Assembly (NCBI RefSeq): GCF_001577775.1
Contig: NZ_CP010835.1
Location: 1,240,001 to 1,304,000 of the forward strand
Direction of reading: 5' to 3'
Origin: Pyrococcus kukulkanii
Lineage (GTDB): Archaea; Methanobacteriota_B; Thermococci; Thermococcales; Thermococcaceae
DNA length: 64,000 nt
Shown: piece by piece, positions 7,736 to 16,226 of the stretch
Numbering within the stretch: the stretch's first letter is position 1
Layout: each line of letters opens with the position of its first letter
Notes under the pieces: generated by a model
Told to the model about the DNA's origin: nothing
Databases searched by the model: none
What the model saw: the letters and a program-made list of their open reading frames with translations, nothing else
Program-made: the position numbers and the translations under genes

Positions 7736-9284
7736 GTTCCTGAAAAAGCTAATCGGGCCCCCGGGGACAGGGAAAACCCGCTGGATAATGACCCAAATCC
7801 TCGGCCTTCACGAGGGCAAGAAAAAGGTGTTAGAAGAATACGGGCTGGAGGGGGCGCTCTGGGGCGAGGAGCTTGCATTCGCCACGCTTGAAAACTCGGC
7901 CTTGAGAGAGCTCCTCGGCAGGATAGGCTATGAGGACAGGGCTGGCTGGATGAGGACTGTGGACGGGATAGTTATTCGTGCATTAGCGATTGCGGGGAGG
8001 GTCGAGAACCCTCCCAACCCTCTCATCTTTGAAAGTGTGCTCTTGAAGGTGGCGAGGCGGTTTAGACTAAACTTGGAGCTGGTCAAGGAACGCATCAACA
8101 ATTTCACCTATTTGATAAACAACTTGAGGGTCGAAGAGGCAAAGGAATACGCTCAAAGCGACCTCATTGTTGGGGAATGGCTAAAATTGCTGGCTGAGAA
8201 GGGTGTAAAACCCTTTGAGTTGTATAAGCTCGATCTCCTCAATGATGTGGAGGCGGTCAGGGATGAGATAGTGCACGCCAAGACACCTCACCTGCTACCC
8301 AAGCTCATGTTTGTAGACGAGGCGCAGGATCTTAGCAGGCTCGACTGGCTCGTTTTGACGAGGCTGTTCGCTGAGAGCAAGTTTGTCATCGTCGGAGACG
8401 ACCTGCAGGCGATTTTCTCCTTCAGAGGGGCTGACTACAGGGTTTTCGAGAGCATCAAGGCCGGGCGGGTCGAAGTGCTTGACAAGTCCTATCGCCTGCC
8501 CCAAGATATTATCGATGTCGCCAAGGCATATATCAAGCGGATGGTAGGGAAATACTATGACTTCAGAGCGGTGGATGAGAGCAAGCAGGCTGAGTTCTAC
8601 ATCCTACCCCCTAACCAGGCCCTCAGGTTCGCAATCGAGCTGGCACGCAAGGGGTTCAGCGTGCAGATACTCACAAGGACTTCTAAGACTGCTTCGGAGC
8701 TAAGACTGTTACTTTGGAGTGCGGGGATATTTGCTGATGACTTGGCGGGCTCGGTGCTGGAGAAGGTCGAGCGGTTCAGAGAGCTCCTTAGGCTCCTCGC
8801 CGTGGCCCGGAAGAAAAAGGCGTTCACTGAAGAACAGGAGAAGAAGTTCCAGAAGCTGGCGTGGGAGTTTCTAAGACCTGACGCCCGTCAAAGAGTAAAC
8901 GAAATCTTCAAGCAACCGGCCTTACTTAGGCAGGGGAGGCTCGACCAACTCCTCGACCTCAAGAACGATGACGTTTGGCCTGACGTATTGGTCGCCTACT
9001 TGGCCTACAAGCAGACACCGCTGAAGCTCTACGTGGACACGATGCATGCGGCGAAAGGGACAGAGAGCGACTACACTGTGATCTGGGGTGATTTCCACAG
9101 AAGAGCCCCTGACCCCGGGGAAGAGGCAAGGGTGGTCTATGTGGCGATCACTCGTGCCAGAAAGGGCATCATCATAGACAATATCATGAACCCCTACCTA
9201 ATCCCCCTGCTCGATATCCTCAATGAGAAGGTGGACGTGAAGACCCAGCCGGCCCGGCCTGTGGAGGCCGAGGCCTCGCCCTGA
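7728..9284 (+). CDS. UvrD/Rep-like superfamily 1 DNA helicase
   Basis: ATP-driven DNA strand separation, presumably for element replication. The 518-residue protein has Walker A GPPGTGKT (10-17), Walker B FVDEAQD (about 195-201), motif III VGDDLQAIFSFRG (about 220-232), motif IV-like LDKSYRLPQ, motif V TMHAAKGTESD (about 437-447) and motif VI VYVAITRARKG (about 470-480). It is shorter than bacterial UvrD and keeps only small inserts. Last gene of the operon. Plasmids of the pTN2 type in Thermococcales also carry an SF1 helicase, but their primase-polymerase is missing here. Confidence 0.92.
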   Translation: MPEFLKKLIGPPGTGKTRWIMTQILGLHEGKKKVLEEYGLEGALWGEELAFATLENSALRELLGRIGYEDRAGWMRTVDGIVIRALAIAGRVENPPNPLIFESVLLKVARRFRLNLELVKERINNFTYLINNLRVEEAKEYAQSDLIVGEWLKLLAEKGVKPFELYKLDLLNDVEAVRDEIVHAKTPHLLPKLMFVDEAQDLSRLDWLVLTRLFAESKFVIVGDDLQAIFSFRGADYRVFESIKAGRVEVLDKSYRLPQDIIDVAKAYIKRMVGKYYDFRAVDESKQAEFYILPPNQALRFAIELARKGFSVQILTRTSKTASELRLLLWSAGIFADDLAGSVLEKVERFRELLRLLAVARKKKAFTEEQEKKFQKLAWEFLRPDARQRVNEIFKQPALLRQGRLDQLLDLKNDDVWPDVLVAYLAYKQTPLKLYVDTMHAAKGTESDYTVIWGDFHRRAPDPGEEARVVYVAITRARKGIIIDNIMNPYLIPLLDILNEKVDVKTQPARPVEAEASP

Positions 9285-9974
9285 CCTTTCCCTTTTCATA
9301 ATCATAAACAGGTATATATGGGCCGGCCTGGTGTGAGCAATACTTCGGGGGTATAGTTTTTGTGGTCTTGGGACTGAAGAAGTTCCAGCCCTGCCTTGAC
9401 TTTTGTCAAAAAGAGAGCAGGCCTAAGGGAGCTTCTCTTGCTGAAGCGAGCCCTCTCGGGAGACTTTCCGGGCCCAGGATATGACACGTATCATATCATG
9501 AGGCCAACTTTGTTATCCCCCGGCCAGGCCTCGGGTCTATACAATACTACATATGTGGAATATATGAAGGGCCCAAGCTGGTGATACATTGTCCCCTGGG
9601 GACAAGAACTTGCTATCGGCCCCTCTCTTTGGGCTTGCTACTGATAACAGGTCTTGTTATTTTTGCCCCTGCCTCATGCAGGGGCGGGCCTGCACGGGAA
9701 ATCATCCTTGATAGGCAGAAGGGCCAGCCCCAGGGACAAGATATTGTTGCCAGAAAAATGAAAAAGGAAAAAACAGCGAGGCAAATCAGCCGGCTTTCTA
9801 TCTCGACTACCACGATTGCACCACCGAAATGAACTACTACTTATAGTGGTAATAAAACTGGCCCTGGGGTTAGTTCTCGGCGAACTTGTAATACCAAGCC
9901 CTGACGAGGGTATTATCCTCCCACACGAGTATTATCAGCTACCCCTTGACTTCCACCACTACCACCTCCTGGGA
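9285..9974. other. element noncoding stretch with doubtful small ORF
   Basis: No recognisable gene. A 66-codon minus-strand frame (9613-9813) starts at a GTG with GGTGGTG upstream and has a hydrophobic N-terminus, but its remainder is not protein-like. Short inverted and direct repeats occur: ATATGA/TCATAT at about 9479-9496, and GTATTAT words near 9910-9935. The stretch separates the helicase operon from intC, which ends at 9975. Confidence 0.35.
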
Positions 9975-10910
9975 TCATGGTAGATGGGAATAAACCTCAC
10001 CCTTGAGCCAGCTCAAATACTCCTTCATGGTCTCGAGGGAGAGCGTGAAGAGGTTCAGGTAGTGTCTCGCAAGGATAGAACGTGCAGTCCGGCCCTGCAC
10101 GTAATCTATGACCTCAGGAGATACCCCCAGCCGAGCTAGATACGTTGCTTGGGTCTTCCTCAGCTTGTGCCACTTTATCCCGTGCTCTCTCGAATACTTC
10201 TCCAGCACGACAGTCGAAACATAAGGCTTTGACCTTATGAAGTAGTCAGCCGTCTCCTTGAGGCAAAAACAGTAGAAAGCCCGCTTGGTCTTGTTATCCT
10301 TCTGTAGCACTACCCACGAGACTTCGCCCTCGGTCTGATACTTCTTTTTATGGAGCATGCTGACGGCAAGGGCGAGCTCGCTCCTCCTCAGCCCGCTCTC
10401 TATTCCGAGCCTGATAAGGTAGTATAATCTCTCATCCCGCCTCCTGAACTTCCTGAGTAATCTTGTAAGTTCCTCAGGAGTGTAAAACTCGACGAGCCCT
10501 CCGCCCTCGCTTTGGGACGGCACCTTGACAGTAGATAGCCAAAACTCGGTCTCTTCTGGCAGTAGAAGATTTCTTTCTGCCAGAAATCGCACGAAGACCC
10601 TCAAGGCCTTGGCTTGGTTCTTGGACTTGAATTCTCTAAGCTCGCCGAGGGCGAGCTTAGTTATCACATTGCAATATATGTTGTAAGTCTTCTTGGAGGA
10701 GAGCTGGCCCGCCAAATACTTGCAAAAGTCTTCTATTTGAGTTTGGGCCAGCCATACTAGCCGCTTATAGAGATAGCACCGGACGCCTTTGTTTTGCGAG
10801 TAGTCCTCCCCCCGGCTTTCTTTTGCTGTTTGGGGCGGTAGTCTGCTCCTATTTGCCCAGCCGGCCTTCCGAGCCGGCGACCCGGGTTCAAATCCCGGCC
10901 ACCGCACCAT
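9975..10910 (-). CDS. intC: integrase C-terminal fragment (intC), tyrosine recombinase
   Basis: The catalytic part of an SSV1-type integrase. Residues 1-17 (MVRWPGFEPGSPARKAG) are encoded by the attachment repeat and also appear in intN. A core-binding helical domain follows (about 45-110), then the catalytic domain with Arg175/176 (SGLRRSEL), a likely Lys near 204-208, the HKLR box (His258, Arg261) and the nucleophile Tyr294 in ARHYLNL. The active-site set looks complete. In the integrated state it has lost its promoter and N-terminal 79 residues, so it is probably not made. Excision would then need integrase from elsewhere. Confidence 0.92.
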   Translation of the reverse strand: MVRWPGFEPGSPARKAGWANRSRLPPQTAKESRGEDYSQNKGVRCYLYKRLVWLAQTQIEDFCKYLAGQLSSKKTYNIYCNVITKLALGELREFKSKNQAKALRVFVRFLAERNLLLPEETEFWLSTVKVPSQSEGGGLVEFYTPEELTRLLRKFRRRDERLYYLIRLGIESGLRRSELALAVSMLHKKKYQTEGEVSWVVLQKDNKTKRAFYCFCLKETADYFIRSKPYVSTVVLEKYSREHGIKWHKLRKTQATYLARLGVSPEVIDYVQGRTARSILARHYLNLFTLSLETMKEYLSWLKGEVYSHLP

Positions 10911-10916
10911 TCTTCT
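10860..10916 (+). repeat. attR: 57-bp direct repeat, right copy
   Basis: Exact copy of 2766-2822 (tRNA-Gly 3' half plus 7 bases past CCA). Upstream of it the element sequence only loosely resembles the tRNA 5' half, so no second functional tRNA is formed. Chromosomal DNA resumes at 10917. Confidence 0.95.
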
Positions 10917-11395
10917 AAAAATTTTAGAAACTCTTCCTAGAGTAGCTGTTTTTCTTAGATTCCCTGATCCTTCCTCAGATTTGTTAATCCTCTACTCTTT
11001 GGTCTTTGGAGGGTTTTAGTAATATGTTGTGAAAATATCACTAAATGTTCAAATTTTGGTCATATTATGTAACGAATTTTCTTCAAATTTACCTGTTAAA
11101 TCAGTAGATATCTTGGTTATATACTGACGCACGATGTATTCTGAGTTTTTGGCATAATGAAATGTGAAATGGAGGCAGCATATAAGAGAGGGCCTCAGAA
11201 CCTTTTGGAGTTTGTGGGGGTTGTCCAACTGTTGGATATTTTGGGGCTGTATCTCCTTTATACATTGAATTACAAGGTTTGTAGCCCGAGCTTAGATTTG
11301 CCTTATTGAGTAGGATAAATACCCTTCATCGAAAGGCTTATAATATTGGAGCTTTCTTAGGGAATATTGGGAGAATTGCACGAAAAATTGTGCCT
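10917..11395 (+). promoter_or_regulatory. CRISPR leader
   Basis: 479 bases of AT-rich DNA without genes directly before the first repeat. The intact side of the array and the degenerate last repeat at the far end show that this is the leader side. A TATA-like CTTATAATATTG lies at about 11337-11348, which would start pre-crRNA near 11372. GCAC...GTGC just before the first repeat can form a small hairpin. Because the element inserted at tRNA-Gly, this leader originally followed the tRNA directly. Confidence 0.75.
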
Positions 11396-13649
11396 GTTCC
11401 AATAAGACTAAAAGAGAATTGAAAGACAAGAACATAGAAGCTGTAGCGCGGTTTGGCCAAGGTTCCAATAAGACTAAAAGAGAATTGAAAGCCCGTGCTC
11501 AGGGCCCTGGGCGTGGAGGACGTGAAGGTTCCAATAAGACTAAAAGAGAATTGAAAGCATCGACGATTCTGAGGACTAACGCTATCGTTACCGCGTTCCA
11601 ATAAGACTAAAAGAGAATTGAAAGATCATGGCTAAAGTTGCCTTTTAGCTCGGGGATTAGTGTTCCAATAAGACTAAAAGAGAATTGAAAGAGGGCATTA
11701 TTGGTACCGCACCGACAAGATCCAGTTCAGTTCCAATAAGACTAAAAGAGAATTGAAAGGTGTTGGTTCTGACAAGTCCAGTTGAGTCAAAACGCGTTCC
11801 AATAAGACTAAAAGAGAATTGAAAGGTGGGTTCCTGACCACATCCTCTGGGTCAAAACCCCAGTTCCAATAAGACTAAAAGAGAATTGAAAGTTAGTCGT
11901 GTCCACCGAGTCGGGAGCGTAGAAGAGGAGTTCCAATAAGACTAAAAGAGAATTGAAAGACGCTCAACGTGTTCTGCTTCACCCTGATACTTTGCAAGTT
12001 CCAATAAGACTAAAAGAGAATTGAAAGACACCTTCTTCATCTCGGCATCGCTCATTCTCCTCGCGAGTTCCAATAAGACTAAAAGAGAATTGAAAGAGAC
12101 TCTTTCCAGCCAGTTGTGAATCCCTTCTCGAAGGTTCCAATAAGACTAAAAGAGAATTGAAAGGGATTTCCCCGACCCGGGGTCCCCTGTCAGGGTAATT
12201 GTTCCAATAAGACTAAAAGAGAATTGAAAGTCTTCAGCTCCAACGGAGTTATAGGCTCTGAATCGTAGGTTCCAATAAGACTAAAAGAGAATTGAAAGAT
12301 GGATAGATTGCCCAAATGGGTGTAATAGTGTTGTAAGAACGAGTTCCAATAAGACTAAAAGAGAATTGAAAGGGTGCAGCACTACTTCAAGAAGATGTTT
12401 CCCGCTCCTGGTTCCAATAAGACTAAAAGAGAATTGAAAGTTATCATGCATCTCAAAGCAAATCCAGAAATGTGGAGAGTTCCAATAAGACTAAAAGAGA
12501 ATTGAAAGTCTTGTTCTAGCTCTCTTAGCACTTCATAGAGCTTCGTTCCAATAAGACTAAAAGAGAATTGAAAGGTGGTTTTACTGGCAAATAGTGGTTC
12601 CTTGGCCACTGTTCCAATAAGACTAAAAGAGAATTGAAAGACCAGACTGCGGGATTTAGGACGGCAACAATACCAGGTTCCAATAAGACTAAAAGAGAAT
12701 TGAAAGTCATATAAGGGTTGGGTGTTGAGGATGTCAAGGATGTGTTCCAATAAGACTAAAAGAGAATTGAAAGCGTCGCGGGGTCAGAAAGGGCTTTTAG
12801 CGAGGGCTTGCGGTTCCAATAAGACTAAAAGAGAATTGAAAGACCTATCAAGAACACGCCTCATCTCCTCCGCCTCCCCGTTCCAATAAGACTAAAAGAG
12901 AATTGAAAGTCACGAGCTTTCTATCTCCCTGCGTCGTAATGTCTCGTGTTCCAATAAGACTAAAAGAGAATTGAAAGAGAGGCTCTTCCTGCAAGTGGTC
13001 CTTCCCTCAGTATGTTCCAATAAGACTAAAAGAGAATTGAAAGACGTATCCCCACACCTCGCCGGCAATCGCTTCTATAGGTTCCAATAAGACTAAAAGA
13101 GAATTGAAAGTGTCAAAAATCACCTGGCCCTCCGTCACGGCTTCCTCGTTCCAATAAGACTAAAAGAGAATTGAAAGAGGGTTCGTAGTGGCCGAACTGT
13201 GCCATTCTGTCGAGTTCCAATAAGACTAAAAGAGAATTGAAAGTATATGGACAAAACGGTCTTAACAGAAAACAATATAAGGGTTCCAATAAGACTAAAA
13301 GAGAATTGAAAGGAGGGCAAGGAGTACACCATAGAGTCCCGCAACCTCACGTTCCAATAAGACTAAAAGAGAATTGAAAGCTCTTGTCATACCAGATGCC
13401 GTTTGCTGGGTCAATTGGTTCCAATAAGACTAAAAGAGAATTGAAAGAGAATCTTCTTCGCCTGCATTTCCTCCAGGACTTTGTTGGTGGCGTTCCAATA
13501 AGACTAAAAGAGAATTGAAAGCAAGAAAAACTACGATACCATAACGGACGATGAGTTGTTCCAATAAGACTAAAAGAGAATTGAAAGATAACTGCACATG
13601 ATACAAAACCTATAACAAAGCCAGGTTCCAATAAGACTAAAAGAGAATT
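11396..13649 (+). CRISPR. CRISPR array, 34 repeats / 33 spacers
   Basis: A 30-base repeat starting GTTCCAATAAGACTAAAAGA and ending GAATTGAAAG occurs 33 times in full from 11396; the 34th (13625-13649) loses its last bases, marking the distal end. Spacers are mostly 35-39 bases, with two of 44 (12299-12342 and 13448-13491). The repeat end ATTGAAAG is the 8-base crRNA 5' tag known from P. furiosus, giving transcription to the right. No cas genes lie in the window, so processing depends on Cas6 and effectors encoded elsewhere. Many spacers read as open protein-coding fragments in one frame. Confidence 0.98.
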
Positions 13650-13658
13650 AAGTAGGGA

Positions 13659-14738
13659 TTAAATCCTACCATACTTCCTCATTATCTCTATAAGCTTGTC
13701 CTTTGGGAGTTCATACCTCACGTGGTTGTCCCTCCCATCCATCGTCCTCGCGTTCAGCAAGGAATTGACTATGGCCTCCTCTACGGCTTCTGCCGTTGCC
13801 TTAAACAGGGGCGAAAGAACTGAATCAGGTAGCGCTTTAACCTCTAGGGTCTCCTTTCCGTAGTGCTTGATCTTGTTTGCAGTCGAGAAAGCAACAGCTA
13901 TGTCTCCACTCCCGTTGTACGCATAACCTCCAGTTCTCGCCAATCCTACTGTTGCCCTCTTGGCCAGTCTGTTCAGTTGTCTTGAGGTTAAGGGTGCATC
14001 AGTAGCTACAACCATTATTATACTTCCTTTCCCTTCTCCTCCCTTCCCTGGCCAGTCCTTTAACTCAATACCTACGGGCACTCCCGCTATCGTTAAATCC
14101 TCCCTTCTTCCAAAGTTGCTGAGGACTAATGCTCCAACCGTGTACCTCCTTCCCTCTATCTCTACCACCCTTGATGCTGACCCTATACCTCCCTTAAACT
14201 CGAAGGCGCTCATTCCCGTTCCAGCTCCAACTGCTCCCTCTTCAAAATCCTCGCTGGCGTTCTTGATGGCCTCGACAACGTGCTCTCTCTTCACGTGCCT
14301 TCCTCGTATGTCGTTAAGGTAAGAATCGTTACACTCCAGAACGAGGGGATTCACGGATCCAGTTTTCACGCCGATGTCACCGTTCTCCCTCAAAACGTAG
14401 TCAAGCAAGCCATCAATGGCCGTTCCTATGCTGAGGGTGTTCGTTAATATTATCGGGGTTTCTATGACCCCAAGCTCCCAGAGCTGTATTAACCCTACTG
14501 GCTTGGAGTAGCCGTTCATAACGAAAGCTCCGGCTAGAACCTTCTCCTTGTATATATTTCCTTCATGGGGAAGTATTGCCGTGACCCCAGTTCTTACTGG
14601 CCCTTTCCCAGGAATCAGCTTTCCTTTTCCCTTTATCAAGGTCACATGGCCTACTTTGACTCCTTTTACGTCCGCTATTGAGTCCCTCTTGCCCTTCTTG
14701 AAGACACCTATCTCGATTCCTAACTCATGGGCTTTCAT
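13659..14738 (-). CDS. S58 (DmpA-like) self-processing aminopeptidase
   Basis: N-terminal-nucleophile aminopeptidase of the L-aminopeptidase/D-esterase (DmpA, BapA) family, made as one chain and self-cleaved. 359 residues. Family marks are GVKVGHVTL near the start, the CNDSYLNDI segment, GAVGAGTG and the stretch before VVATDAPLTSRQLNRLAKRA. By alignment with DmpA the nucleophile should be Ser239 (GKGS-II). A P. horikoshii homologue has a known structure. It ends 9 bases after the last, degenerate CRISPR repeat, so the array probably reads into its 3' end from the other strand. Confidence 0.9.
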   Translation of the reverse strand: MKAHELGIEIGVFKKGKRDSIADVKGVKVGHVTLIKGKGKLIPGKGPVRTGVTAILPHEGNIYKEKVLAGAFVMNGYSKPVGLIQLWELGVIETPIILTNTLSIGTAIDGLLDYVLRENGDIGVKTGSVNPLVLECNDSYLNDIRGRHVKREHVVEAIKNASEDFEEGAVGAGTGMSAFEFKGGIGSASRVVEIEGRRYTVGALVLSNFGRREDLTIAGVPVGIELKDWPGKGGEGKGSIIMVVATDAPLTSRQLNRLAKRATVGLARTGGYAYNGSGDIAVAFSTANKIKHYGKETLEVKALPDSVLSPLFKATAEAVEEAIVNSLLNARTMDGRDNHVRYELPKDKLIEIMRKYGRI

Positions 14739-14763
14739 GTTCCATCCTAGCTACCTAGACCTT

Positions 14764-15594
14764 TTAGCTTTCTTCCCTAGCCTTCATCCTTAGCTTCTCT
14801 AGGGGTTCGAGCTCGGATGTTAGGAAGTTGTAAGCTTTCTCTGATAGAGCCTCCTTTTCAATGCTCACTATCAATATCCCCCTGTTAAGGGTTGCGAAGT
14901 CCTTTAATGTAGTTATGAACTTAAACACGGCATCTTCTCCGTTTTCTAATATTAAGTAGTCCACACAATCTATTAAAATAACCTTATCCACATCAACACT
15001 CTTCAAAAAGTCCGCCAATCTCTGAGTTAGGTACTCTAACCTTGTGGGGCTTACCGCATCTTCATGCTGTACCTTCGATATCCAGATAACGGGGGTTAGC
15101 TTTAGTCCAAGTTTTTCCCTGAATATATTTGGGGGATCTCGGGTTATTGCTATCCCTGGGAGTCTCATTTCTAAGAGCTTCTTAAATGCTGCATAACATT
15201 CCTCCTTCCTGCACCAGTAGCCTCCCCATGCCTCTATCGTTGGCTCTGTAACCACCTTGAGAACCATATACTTTCCACTTCCAAAGGGAAGGTAGAACAT
15301 CATGACTGAGAAAAGAAGGAGGAACGCTGCTATTGTTAGCATGACTGACCTTATGGCCTGCCAGTAGTCTTTCTCAGCATACAAGACTGTGGTGTTTATC
15401 AAGGCTCCAATTATTTGAGCTATGGTTATCAAGAGGAAGCTTATGAATCCTGAAAAGGATGCTAGTGCAAAAGGCCTGTACCGGAGAGTAGCCCTAGCCC
15501 TTCGTCTCAGCATGAGGATTATTACTGCCGCTGTTAAAGTTGTTGCCATAACTAGTAGGTCTCTAACAAAATAGCCCAGGTGAACAATTTCCAT
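14764..15594 (-). CDS. membrane-anchored DUF835 family protein
   Basis: 276 residues with three predicted membrane helices in the first 105 (about 8-28, 42-66, 84-102), then a cytosolic domain of DUF835 type. Recognisable parts are an opening YMVLKVVTEPTIEAWGGYWC, the PPNIFREKLGLKLTPVIWIS segment, and a Walker-B-like strand VDKVILIDCVDYLILENG. DUF835 domains are frequent in Thermococcales, have a RecA-like appearance without a P-loop, and no known function. The gene diverges from a C/D-box sRNA and CobO. Confidence 0.75.
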   Translation of the reverse strand: MEIVHLGYFVRDLLVMATTLTAAVIILMLRRRARATLRYRPFALASFSGFISFLLITIAQIIGALINTTVLYAEKDYWQAIRSVMLTIAAFLLLFSVMMFYLPFGSGKYMVLKVVTEPTIEAWGGYWCRKEECYAAFKKLLEMRLPGIAITRDPPNIFREKLGLKLTPVIWISKVQHEDAVSPTRLEYLTQRLADFLKSVDVDKVILIDCVDYLILENGEDAVFKFITTLKDFATLNRGILIVSIEKEALSEKAYNFLTSELEPLEKLRMKAREES

Positions 15595-15641
15595 AGGGTA
15601 ACCCAGAAATTTTAATTTGTTTTAGACTTTATATCCTTTGT

Positions 15642-15696
15642 CCCGTGATGAATCTCGCTCGGCTGATTGGTGATGAAGGGCATACTGGCTGAGGTG
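15642..15696 (+). ncRNA. C/D-box sRNA
   Basis: Box C GTGATGA (15645-15651), 11-base guide, box D' CTGA (15663-15666), box C' TGATGA (15671-15676), 12-base guide, box D CTGA (15689-15692). Spacing is that of archaeal 2'-O-methylation guides. A TATA-like TTTATATCC lies at 15628-15636. The cobO start is only 10 bases downstream. Confidence 0.85.
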
Positions 15697-15701
15697 GTCT
15701 T

Positions 15702-16226
15702 ATGTGGAGGGAAAAGCTTGGTCTAGTCCACATATACACTGGAAACGGGAAGGGCAAGACGACAGCTGCTATAGGACTAGCAGTTAGAATGCTTGGTTCC
15801 GGCGGTAGGGTGATTGTGGTACAGTTCATGAAGGCTCCCAAGGTCTACGGGGAATACCACATGGCCGAGAGATGTGGCTTTGTTATAGAGTCTTACGGCC
15901 TTCCAAAGTTCGTCCATGGAAAGCCCGAGCAGGATGATATAGAGGCCGCAAAGAGGGCCCTTGATAGGGCTAAAGAGGTAGTTAAGAGCGGAGAGTGGGA
16001 TCTCGTGATCTTGGACGAGATATGCGTTGCCCTTGGCTTTGGAATGATAAGCATTGACGAGGTTAAGGAGCTCATAAGGAGCAAGGCCCCAAATACTGAG
16101 CTTGTTCTCACGGGCAGGTACTGTCCAGAGGAACTATATGAGCTAGCTGACTACGTTACGGAGATGAGGGAGATAAAGCATCCCTACCAGAGGGGAATTC
16201 TCGCTAGAAGAGGTGTTGAGTACTAG
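15702..16226 (+). CDS. cobO: cob(I)yrinic acid a,c-diamide adenosyltransferase
   Basis: Transfers the adenosyl group of ATP to cobalt of corrinoids in cobalamin synthesis and salvage. The 174-residue protein is close to the CobA/BtuR length. It opens GLVHIYTGNGKGKTTAAIGLA with the unusual P-loop GNGKGKTT (residues 14-21). WDLVILDEICVAL, ELVLTGRYCPEELYELADYVTEM and the C-terminal HPYQRGILARRGVEY are family marks. It lies directly after a C/D-box sRNA and converges with a NYN gene (4-base overlap). A CobY-like enzyme of the same pathway is at 52655. Confidence 0.92.
   Translation: MWREKLGLVHIYTGNGKGKTTAAIGLAVRMLGSGGRVIVVQFMKAPKVYGEYHMAERCGFVIESYGLPKFVHGKPEQDDIEAAKRALDRAKEVVKSGEWDLVILDEICVALGFGMISIDEVKELIRSKAPNTELVLTGRYCPEELYELADYVTEMREIKHPYQRGILARRGVEY

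Larger units (their letters stand above)
2766..10916. mobile_element. 8.09-kb integrated plasmid-like element in tRNA-Gly
   Basis: Bounded by a 57-bp direct repeat of the tRNA-Gly 3' half (period 8,094 bases). The integrase gene is cut in two by the integration: intN at the left end and intC at the right end, both reading across the repeat in the same frame. Inside lie an iteron-like region (4121-5122), a four-gene operon ending in an SF1 helicase (5142-9284) and noncoding flanks. The DNA is visibly richer in G+C than the chromosome around it. No capsid, pilus or partition ATPase genes are seen. The layout fits a small integrative plasmid of Thermococcales; I cannot match it to a named one. 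Confidence 0.92.

Noticed and set aside
9613-9813. A 66-codon membrane-like ORF in the element
   Set aside because: Ribosome site and hydrophobic N-terminus are suggestive, but the rest is Pro/Arg-rich without structure; not called as a gene.
10830-10916. A second tRNA-Gly-like gene at the right end of the element
   Set aside because: Only the 3' half is a true copy. The upstream GGGGCGGTAGTCT resembles a tRNA 5' end but does not pair with the CCACCGC acceptor strand or form a D arm.
12843-12879. Spacer 12843-12879 as a match to the element's 193-aa gene
   Set aside because: Resemblance to 5415-5455 is limited to a short ATGA.GCGTGT block with many mismatches; no real self-targeting is shown. 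By eye I found no spacer matching the element.
11338-13631. Open frames in the CRISPR array with repeated FQFSFSLIGT
   Set aside because: They are translations of the 30-base repeat; spacing and identity show a CRISPR array, not repeat proteins.
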